DNA of 12,194 bases from Spirochaetales bacterium (GTDB lineage Bacteria; Spirochaetota; Spirochaetia; Sphaerochaetales; Sphaerochaetaceae), in the NCBI GenBank assembly GCA_017475725.1, contig JAFVFA010000053.1, positions 1 to 12,194 of the forward strand, read 5' to 3'. The position numbers and the translations under genes were made by a program. Below are positions 7,682 through 12,194 of the stretch, in pieces. The notes below the pieces were generated by a model. The model had not been told where the DNA came from, ran no database searches, and worked only from the letters and a program-made list of their open reading frames with translations. The first letter of the stretch is position 1. Each line of letters begins with the position of its first letter.

Positions 7682-8274
7682 TGCCATGTGACCCCCACAG
7701 AGACCTGACATCCGTACTCATAGTCACCAGGACTCCAGTTCTTGTAATCTTTATCGTTCGTGTTTATGTTCAGATAGCATGCTCCATATGTGACATATTC
7801 GCCTTCAAGTGAAGGATTTACGGAAAGAGTCCCCGAATATCTGAACTCGTATCTGTTGTCGTACCTGTGGTCAGAGATGTCAGAATCTATCGTTTCACTT
7901 GTCCGGGACAAAACCAGATTCGAATTCTGCACGTCCATTGAAACTGTATATGCGGGGGAATAGTAGGAACCTGAAAGATATGCCTGAATCCTTGTGAATG
8001 AGAATGTCACATCAACCGTCTGGTTCTCATACATGGAGCATCCCCACTCGAAGATTTTTCCGGTATTGTTCAGATGTGTCACTCCAACAACAGCATTCGT
8101 ATCGAAAAGGAGCCTTCTTCCCGTATAGTCCTTGACAAGAAGAGAGAAGCCCTCAGATCCCTTGTAATATGCATTCACTCTCAGTTGGCCAGTGCGGTTG
8201 ACATCATCGCCTTCCGCCAAGAGAGGCATCAACAGGAAAGAAATCAGCAAAAAGACAATGATGGGCTTCTTCAT
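7678..8274 (-). CDS. Module 2 protein G: small exported beta protein
   Basis: This 198-residue protein starts MKKPIIVFLLISFLLMPLLA with cleavage before EGDD. The ATG at 8274 overlaps the TGA of gene H in an ATGA, and AGGAG lies 5 bases upstream. Residues 75-111 (FEWGCSMYENQTVDVTFSF, then YYSPAYTV) align with 83-120 of protein C in module 1. It ends SPGDYEYGCQVSVGVTWQ, the shared terminal strand, here with an inserted GC. Three cysteines are present in the mature part (near residues 79, 167 and 189), so a disulfide is possible if it is periplasmic or surface-exposed. It sits second in module 2, between H and F, with four-base overlaps on both sides. Function unknown. Confidence 0.87.
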   Translation of the reverse strand: MKKPIIVFLLISFLLMPLLAEGDDVNRTGQLRVNAYYKGSEGFSLLVKDYTGRRLLFDTNAVVGVTHLNNTGKIFEWGCSMYENQTVDVTFSFTRIQAYLSGSYYSPAYTVSMDVQNSNLVLSRTSETIDSDISDHRYDNRYEFRYSGTLSVNPSLEGEYVTYGACYLNINTNDKDYKNWSPGDYEYGCQVSVGVTWQ

Positions 8275-8810
8275 GTCGTCTCCTGATAAAAGGAGATGGT
8301 TGCGGAGTAATTGCCGGCACCCATGCGCTCCAACTCCGTCAGTTTTGTGCTTATCAGAATCTGGCTTTCCACCTCCCCGCTGTTTTCAGCCACTGAAATC
8401 ATCGTAGACACAAGTTCACTTCCCTCTGCAGGATACAGATCCTCTACATTCCCGACATCAAGATAGGAATCCACAGAATTGAAGGTGATCTTCAACTGAT
8501 AACCGGCTTTTGCATCTTCTCCTTCAAGGGTTAGAGGGGTAGCAAAGTAATAGATGCTGTGGTTCCCCTTGAGATTCGTGGTGTACTTCAGCATGCAGGT
8601 CTCCTGGAATTCAGAAGTCACTGCCAAGGCTTTGTTCGAAATGGGAGCCGTCCCTGAATAGTCCAGGATAGAAAGTATGGTGACATCATCAATGCTGGAA
8701 TGCCACAGTATTCCAAACTGAAAATCCGCATTGCCGGAGGCTGCAAATAGGCATGCAGGGAAACAAACGACAGAGAGGACAATGAATAGCCAAATAAGTA
8801 TCCGCTTGAT
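8271..8810 (-). CDS. Module 2 protein H: small exported beta protein, no canonical start codon
   Basis: The frame has a conventional start only at TTG 8627, which would delete the signal peptide. The same frame continues upstream without a stop and encodes KRILIWLFIVLSVVCFPACLF then AASGNAD, an obvious Sec signal. It is preceded by ATC (8810-8808) where ATG is expected, and by AGGAAGGGGG ending 9 bases before it. I place the start at that ATC, giving 179 residues; between the ATC and the in-frame TAA upstream there is no ATG, GTG or TTG. The gene may use a rare AUC start, carry a start-codon mutation, or contain a sequence error. The product ends GAGNYSATISFYQETT, the shared terminal strand, and corresponds by position to protein D. 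Its TGA overlaps the ATG of gene G. Function unknown. Confidence 0.72.
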   Translation of the reverse strand: MKRILIWLFIVLSVVCFPACLFAASGNADFQFGILWHSSIDDVTILSILDYSGTAPISNKALAVTSEFQETCMLKYTTNLKGNHSIYYFATPLTLEGEDAKAGYQLKITFNSVDSYLDVGNVEDLYPAEGSELVSTMISVAENSGEVESQILISTKLTELERMGAGNYSATISFYQETT

Positions 8811-8861
8811 AACCCCAATCCCCCTTCCTAGTCCTAATTACACCAACAATGCTGATACCTA

Positions 8862-8890
8862 TTATTAAACACTTTTCCAAAAGGATGCAA
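8862..8890 (-). promoter_or_regulatory. Candidate promoter of module 2
   Basis: On the minus strand TTGCAT (8890-8885), 17 bases and TAATAA (8867-8862) lie upstream of gene H. A start at the usual distance gives a leader of about 45 bases that includes the AGGAAGGGGG ribosome binding site. Two adjacent palindromes end 17 bases upstream of the -35 box. The match is moderate. Confidence 0.45.
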
Positions 8891-8906
8891 GTCTTTTGGC
8901 TACCAT

Positions 8907-8921
8907 TAATTACGGTAATTA
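8907..8921. repeat. Perfect 15-base palindrome upstream of module 2
   Basis: TAATTAC-G-GTAATTA has seven-base arms around one central base. It directly abuts a second, different palindrome and lies just upstream of the module 2 -35 box, a position suited to a regulator binding site. Identity of any regulator is unknown. Confidence 0.45.
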
Positions 8922-8941
8922 TTTTACTAAACTTAGTAAAA
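8922..8941. promoter_or_regulatory. Perfect 20-base palindrome, candidate operator of module 2
   Basis: TTTTACTAA-AC-TTAGTAAAA has nine-base arms and a two-base centre. It lies between the nuclease-family gene and gene H. Its right half continues as TTAGTAAAAAC, which recurs exactly at 5796-5806 inside the module 1 promoter spacer. It is AT-rich and has no GC stem, so an intrinsic terminator is less likely than a protein binding site. Confidence 0.5.
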
Positions 8942-8955
8942 ACTCAGCTGCGTCA

Positions 8956-9765
8956 TCAGAGCAGAAACGCCTTGATGACCTGGTCCACATACAGGATGTC
9001 CAGCGGTCTTCTCTTGGATTCGAACGAGACAATCAGATTCTTCCCCAGTATGTAGCCGTTGCGTGCATACCCGGATATCTTCTTAAGTTGCGCATCCAGG
9101 TATTCAGGATCGCTCATCATGCCCATATGCTCCCAGAGGAAGACCTCCTTTGTACGGGTGTTCAGGATCTGGAAGTCCGGAAACACATAGGAAACATCCT
9201 CATATTCCATCGGAAAGAAGATCTCATATCGGTATGGGATGCCTGCCTTGAACAGCCTGTCAGCTATTATCACCTCGCTCTTTGACCTGACGAACTCTCC
9301 CCTCATGGTCGGGTAGCCCTCTCCGTCAATGAGCCTTTTGGATTGTTGGACCTTACTTGCCTGCCATCTCTGGGCATAGCCGAGGTCTGTGCTTTCATTC
9401 GCTGTTATGTAAGGCTTCAAGGCCTCTGGCATGGAGTCGAAGACATTTTCGATATCTGCCTCAGGTTCAAGGGCCTTGAGGCATTTATCCATCTGGTCTT
9501 TCTCCAGTTCCGCATTCCTCAGAAGGTGCAGGTTGTAACGCTTCTGTGCATAAGACCGGATCTCCTGTTTGTCCTTCTTGCCAAGGTATCTGGTTTTTCC
9601 TCTACCGGACTTGTCAACCACATAAATCCGGTTTACCCCATGCTCCTTTTTGACATAGACAGTTCCTTTCCGCTCCTTGGCCGAATTGCTTTTCAAGATT
9701 GCAATCTGGGATTCAAGGCTCCTTTTCAGGATTTCGAGTGCGGAGACAATCCTTTTCTTGTTCAT
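8956..9765 (-). CDS. PD-(D/E)XK-like nuclease-family protein
   Basis: This 269-residue protein has no signal peptide and is probably cytoplasmic. The N-terminus is helical (about 1-30), then a small basic strand-rich part (KGTVYVKK, NRIYVVDK, KTRYLGKKDK, residues 33-66) leads into a helix. The C-terminal half looks like a PD-(D/E)XK fold: SKSEVIIADRLFKAGIPYRYE (Glu164 on the first helix), YVFPDFQIL (Asp197), and EVFLWEHMG (Glu212 on the next strand). The usual lysine after that glutamate is not present; His213 follows instead. I recall similar proteins with a W-E-H-x-G motif in other bacteria, but not a proven function. The ATG at 9765 has GGGAGGG 12 bases upstream, rather far. It is next to module 2 but has no obvious mechanistic link to it; it could belong to a defence or mobile context. 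Confidence 0.72.
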   Translation of the reverse strand: MNKKRIVSALEILKRSLESQIAILKSNSAKERKGTVYVKKEHGVNRIYVVDKSGRGKTRYLGKKDKQEIRSYAQKRYNLHLLRNAELEKDQMDKCLKALEPEADIENVFDSMPEALKPYITANESTDLGYAQRWQASKVQQSKRLIDGEGYPTMRGEFVRSKSEVIIADRLFKAGIPYRYEIFFPMEYEDVSYVFPDFQILNTRTKEVFLWEHMGMMSDPEYLDAQLKKISGYARNGYILGKNLIVSFESKRRPLDILYVDQVIKAFLL

Positions 9766-9779
9766 GACTATAAAGTCCC

Positions 9780-9832
9780 TCCCTGAAAACTATCTTTTTT
9801 TGTTGGAAAAAGCGGTAAATATCCCTGAAAAC
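9780..9832. repeat. Direct repeat TCCCTGAAAAC before the nuclease-family gene
   Basis: The 11-base sequence occurs at 9780-9790 and 9822-9832, 42 bases apart, within the 116-base gap between the lipoprotein gene and the nuclease-family gene. On the minus strand each copy reads GTTTTCAGGGA; the nearer copy contributes the GGGA of the ribosome binding region. Repeats of this length can arise by chance in AT-rich gaps; a regulatory role is only possible. Confidence 0.3.
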
Positions 9833-9881
9833 CATGAAAAACCAACAACTTTTGCTGAAAAACAGAACAGCAACCGTCAAG

Positions 9882-10634
9882 TCACACCATGCTCTGGCGC
9901 AGATAGCTGTATGAGGCCCCTGAGGAGTCCACAATTATGACAAGCTCCCTGCCCATCTCCGCATTCAGATACCTGAACACGCCTTCCGGGAGCTCGAAGT
10001 CCCCGGAGAAGCCGTTCGTCACAACGAGGCTGGAGTCCCTCAGGAACTCACTGACCCACATGCCGTTGGGAAGAGAGAAGGAATCAATGGCAAACGTGGT
10101 CGAGACCTTGATCGAGGAAGCAAGGAGCTCCCCGTTCTGGAGATCGCGCAGAAGCGGGACCTTGGAGACAAGGCGGAAGTCATCCACCTTCTCCCGCATC
10201 CTCTCGGAGAGAAGCCGATAGTTCAGACGGACGGTCATCATGCGGTCGATATCAAGCAGCTCGCCCACAATCGACCCATCGTTCTGGGAGAGAACAAGCT
10301 CCATGGAGGAGTCCAAGGGTGTCACAGAGCCTCCGTAGGGGTTCATCTCCCCCAACGGGTAGGCTGCCACAAGGACTGTCTCGCCTACAGGGACGGAGAT
10401 GGAAACCTTTCTGACATCAGAGGGGATGTACAGGGAACGCAGGGAATCCCCATAGGTCCACTTCAGAGTGTACCAGAGGCGCACCCCGCCGAAGACCTCC
10501 CAAGGGTGTTCGGGGATGGTGACCTCTATGCGCCTGTCAGGATGTGCGACAGAGCAGGAAAGCAGCAAGATGGCCAGAATGACCAACATGACGACAATCA
10601 GAAAGACCGCAAAATGGAAATGTTTTTTCTTCAT
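9882..10634 (-). CDS. Lipoprotein of unknown function
   Basis: This 250-residue protein starts MKKKHFHFAVFLIVVMLVIL and continues AILLLSC, a long hydrophobic stretch ending in a lipobox with Cys27. The mature part has mixed strands and charged helices, with no motif I recognise. VSISVPVGETVLVAAYPLGE (about 93-112) looks like a beta-sandwich edge, and the C-terminus ends GRELVIIVDSSGASYSYLRQ. The next gene upstream, coding for the DUF4416 protein, ends 101 bases away. No good ribosome binding site precedes the ATG at 10634; an AT-rich palindrome (10659-10675) lies 25 bases upstream. It is probably a membrane-anchored periplasmic protein. Its usual neighbours and role are unknown to me. Confidence 0.8.
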   Translation of the reverse strand: MKKKHFHFAVFLIVVMLVILAILLLSCSVAHPDRRIEVTIPEHPWEVFGGVRLWYTLKWTYGDSLRSLYIPSDVRKVSISVPVGETVLVAAYPLGEMNPYGGSVTPLDSSMELVLSQNDGSIVGELLDIDRMMTVRLNYRLLSERMREKVDDFRLVSKVPLLRDLQNGELLASSIKVSTTFAIDSFSLPNGMWVSEFLRDSSLVVTNGFSGDFELPEGVFRYLNAEMGRELVIIVDSSGASYSYLRQSMV

Positions 10635-10658
10635 GGAAACCCATACAGGGAAAACGTC

Positions 10659-10675
10659 GAAAAAATTATTTTTTC
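10659..10675. repeat. AT-rich palindrome GAAAAAA-TTA-TTTTTTC
   Basis: Seven-base arms flank a three-base centre in the 101-base gap between the lipoprotein and DUF4416 genes. With only one GC pair it would be a poor terminator; it may simply be a low-complexity promoter-region sequence. Confidence 0.3.
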
Positions 10676-10735
10676 ATTGGGGAAAACAGGCGGAATTGAG
10701 GCGCTTGAAAACAAAAAACGCTTTGCTGCAGGCTC

Positions 10736-11278
10736 TCAGATGGCGTTTTTCGAATTTTTCAAAAAATTCTTGAATTTTTCTCTGAAGCCGCGCAGAACGG
10801 CCTTGATCTCATCGCTGCTGTAGTCAGCATAGGTCCATGGGAGACGCTGGAAATCCCTATCCTGGTAGATGAGGGTTGTCTCGGCGTATATGCCGTCCTT
10901 CAGGGGGATTCTGTGGGAGCGGTCCTTGCAGGTGGCCAGGATGAAGCTGGACAGGGAAAGGAGTCCGGGATCGAGGTTCACACGGCGTCTTCCATCGTCA
11001 AAGGCAAAATCCTTCTCGATGGCATTCGTCAAGGTCTTGAAATCGGCCAGAGCCGAAGGGTCCACAAGGTCCCTGAACAGGAGAAGATAGCGGACAGGCC
11101 TGCCTCCCATCTCAGCGTCATAGTAGTCAGTGAAGGAGAAGTCAAAGACGGGGCTCTGCTCCTCGACAGGACCGAAATGGGTCTCCAGGATGGAGATCAT
11201 GTCATCATGTCGTTCCTCCAATGAGGACAGAACACCGATGACGAGGGCGCATTTCTGGAATTCCCTTGCTGTAGCCAT
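10736..11278 (-). CDS. DUF4416 family protein
   Basis: This 180-residue protein matches the pattern I know for DUF4416: a first strand ALVIGVLSSLEE (11-22), FDFSFTDYYDAEMGG (45-59), RYLLLFRDLVDP (63-74), TNAIE (84-88), RRVNLDPG (98-105), KDRSHRIPLKDGIYAETTL (118-136) and LPWTYADY (146-153). The family is common in spirochaetes and deltaproteobacteria, often as a cytoplasmic protein of unknown biochemistry; the conserved His, Asp and Asn residues hint at a catalytic or binding site. The C-terminal tail, FREKFKNFLKNSKNAI, is lysine-rich. The ATG at 11278 has no ribosome binding site; a strong -35 box upstream (11308-11313) suggests a leaderless message. It is transcribed divergently from pth, with 88 bases between the two ATGs. 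Confidence 0.88.
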   Translation of the reverse strand: MATAREFQKCALVIGVLSSLEERHDDMISILETHFGPVEEQSPVFDFSFTDYYDAEMGGRPVRYLLLFRDLVDPSALADFKTLTNAIEKDFAFDDGRRRVNLDPGLLSLSSFILATCKDRSHRIPLKDGIYAETTLIYQDRDFQRLPWTYADYSSDEIKAVLRGFREKFKNFLKNSKNAI

Positions 11279-11285
11279 GCATTTA

Positions 11286-11313
11286 TTTTTACGCCGCAGA
11301 CAAAAACTGTCAA
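11286..11313 (-). promoter_or_regulatory. Candidate promoter of the DUF4416 gene
   Basis: On the minus strand a perfect TTGACA (11313-11308), 16 bases and TAAAAA (11291-11286) are followed after 7 bases by the ATG at 11278. The expected transcription start falls at or next to the ATG, and no ribosome binding site is present, so the message is probably leaderless. Confidence 0.55.
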
Positions 11314-11331
11314 CTTAAAGGCCGAGTTTCC

Positions 11332-11360
11332 TTGCGTTGGGACGGTTTGGGCTTTATCAT
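11332..11360 (+). promoter_or_regulatory. Candidate promoter of pth
   Basis: TTGCGT (11332-11337), 17 bases and TATCAT (11355-11360) are followed after 6 bases by the pth ATG at 11367. As for the divergent DUF4416 gene, the expected start is at the ATG and no ribosome binding site is visible. Confidence 0.5.
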
Positions 11361-11366
11361 GTAGTT

Positions 11367-11897
11367 ATGGCAAAGTTGATCGTGTTCCTAGGAAATCCAG
11401 GTCTGCAGTACAGACAGACAAGGCACAACGTCGCCTGGCTGGTCTGTGACAGTCTCTGTGACATGCTATCCGGGACCGTGCCACAGATTTCATGGCAGAG
11501 CAAGTTCCATGGGCTCTACTGCAAGCAGGGGGATTCCATCCTGCTCAAACCACAGACATTCATGAACGAAAGCGGGATCTCGGTCCAGGAGGCCTCCAAG
11601 TTCTACAACATCGACCCTAAGCAGGTCATGGTGGTCCATGATGACATCGAGCTGGAGTTCGGCAAGGTCAAGGCGCAGCTGGGCGGAGGCATGGGAGGCC
11701 ACAACGGCCTGAGGTCCGTGAAACAGCATCTGGGAACCGATCAGTTCAGACGTCTGCGCGTAGGTGTGGGCCGGCCTGATGCAAGGATCCAGGTTGCGGA
11801 CCATGTCCTGGGCAGGTTCTCCCCCGTGGAGGAGAGATTGCTTGGATCGATACTGGAATGTGCCGCTGAAACTGCGTTACAATATATGAATGCGTGA
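11367..11897 (+). CDS. pth: Peptidyl-tRNA hydrolase
   Basis: The 176-residue product is a clear Pth: it removes the peptide from peptidyl-tRNA released by stalled ribosomes so the tRNA can be reused, in the cytoplasm. All key parts are present: VFLGNPG with Asn10, the catalytic His20 in TRHNVAW, KPQTFMNESG with Asn67, VVHDDIELEFGK with Asp92 as the partner of the catalytic histidine, and GGGMGGHNGLRS with Asn113. It is somewhat shorter than the E. coli enzyme (194 residues), mainly at the C-terminus. The frame is open ten codons further upstream, but the ATG at 11367 starts the conserved MAKLIVFLGNPG, and the extra codons would overlap the promoter. No ribosome binding site precedes this ATG. 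A second plus-strand gene follows after 26 bases, probably co-transcribed. Confidence 0.97.
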   Translation: MAKLIVFLGNPGLQYRQTRHNVAWLVCDSLCDMLSGTVPQISWQSKFHGLYCKQGDSILLKPQTFMNESGISVQEASKFYNIDPKQVMVVHDDIELEFGKVKAQLGGGMGGHNGLRSVKQHLGTDQFRRLRVGVGRPDARIQVADHVLGRFSPVEERLLGSILECAAETALQYMNA

Positions 11898-11923
11898 ATA
11901 ATTCCTGATGGGGAGAAATGACC

Positions 11924-12194
11924 ATGAAGAACAGAGATTTCAGAATTTCAGAGACAAGTCGAGAGGAGATGGTCTACGAGGAGCCTGTATTCGAGACATC
12001 GGAAGGCGCCGACAAGATGTATCGCCAGGCACAGGAGCTGTCGCTGAAGTACAACAACAGCCATGAGCACCCGGTGTCAGCAGGCAAGATGTACACCGCT
12101 GCCGTGCTTCATCTGGTCTACCAGAGGGTCATCTCCACGTTCCTCAGAGGAACCGAGTCGGAACCGTTCACAAGGATCTCTGTTCTGGCTGACA
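11924..12194 (+). CDS. Unrecognised protein, N-terminal part (cut by window)
   Basis: This frame runs off the right edge and shows about 90 residues, starting MKNRDFRISETSREEMVYEE. The ATG at 11924 is preferred because GGAG lies 8 bases upstream; an in-frame ATG at 11918 is only 2 bases from it. The visible part has no signal peptide and looks helical, with MYRQAQELSLKYNN and a conserved-looking HPVSAGKMYTAAVLHLVYQR followed by VISTFL. I have a vague memory of such N-termini on large spirochaete proteins of the alpha-amylase type, but cannot confirm it, so no function is given. It follows pth by 26 bases on the same strand and is likely in the same transcript. Confidence 0.75.
   Translation, partial: MKNRDFRISETSREEMVYEEPVFETSEGADKMYRQAQELSLKYNNSHEHPVSAGKMYTAAVLHLVYQRVISTFLRGTESEPFTRISVLAD

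Noticed and set aside
2509..8810. Module proteins as outer-membrane beta-barrels or autotransporters
   Set aside because: The small ones are too short and lack the regular amphipathic strand pattern and the terminal aromatic residue typical of barrels; only A, E and G end near Tyr, Asn or Trp-Gln.
8618..8818. A TTG-started 66-codon frame overlapping the start of gene H
   Set aside because: It is out of frame with H, has no signal peptide or typical composition, and the overlapping frame encodes the obvious signal peptide of H. It could matter only if a one-base indel lies near 8818.
8922..8941. The 20-base palindrome as a terminator of the nuclease-family gene
   Set aside because: The stem has only two GC pairs and is not followed by a U-run on the minus strand; its half-site shared with the module 1 promoter fits an operator better.
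10506..10823. Plus-strand open frames between 10468 and 10823
   Set aside because: They run antisense to the lipoprotein and DUF4416 genes across their gap; the translations are low-complexity and Lys/Gln-rich with no recognisable features.

Overview
The window looks like an accessory stretch of a Gram-negative, double-membraned bacterium, most likely a spirochaete of the Treponema/Sphaerochaeta kind. That placement is an inference from the lipoproteins, the many small Sec-exported proteins and the DUF4416-next-to-pth arrangement; there is no rRNA gene or other decisive marker. Coding density is high. Nearly everything from 1 to 11278 is on the minus strand; pth and the gene after it are on the plus strand. 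No tRNA, rRNA, CRISPR array, insertion sequence or integrase was seen, and no gap longer than about 125 bases lacks a gene.

Layout, left to right: (1) 1-998 (-), the N-terminal part of a MacB-like ABC exporter, ATPase fused to permease and cut by the window edge. (2) 1060-2385 (-), a lipoprotein with a repetitive beta-helix-like body. (3) 2509-5735 (-), module 1: four tightly packed genes (transcribed D, C, B, A) for exported beta-rich proteins. (4) 5844-8810 (-), module 2: four more such genes (H, G, F, E) in the same order and size pattern. (5) 8956-9765 (-), a PD-(D/E)XK-like nuclease-family protein. (6) 9882-10634 (-), a lipoprotein of unknown function. (7) 10736-11278 (-), a DUF4416 protein. 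(8) 11367-11897 (+), peptidyl-tRNA hydrolase (pth). (9) 11924-12194 (+), the start of an unrecognised protein.

The main point of interest is the pair of four-gene modules. All eight proteins have an N-terminal signal peptide and end in the same kind of strand, G-x-Y followed by alternating hydrophobic residues to the C-terminus. Position-matched members resemble each other (G with C, F with B, E with A; H with D weakly), and the last protein of each module is about twice the usual size with two such domains. This looks like an ancient tandem duplication of a four-component secreted, perhaps fibre-forming, system. No chaperone, usher, sortase or secretion ATPase for it lies in the window. Genes within a module overlap or nearly touch and are probably translationally coupled. 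Each module has a plausible promoter, and the two upstream regions share an 11-base sequence that in front of module 2 is half of a perfect palindrome.

A second theme is initiation. Several first-in-transcript genes (ABC exporter, DUF4416, pth) have a sigma70-like -10 box only 6-7 bases before the ATG, suggesting leaderless mRNAs. The first genes of both modules lack an ATG start, and the first gene of module 2 lacks any canonical start in front of its signal peptide.
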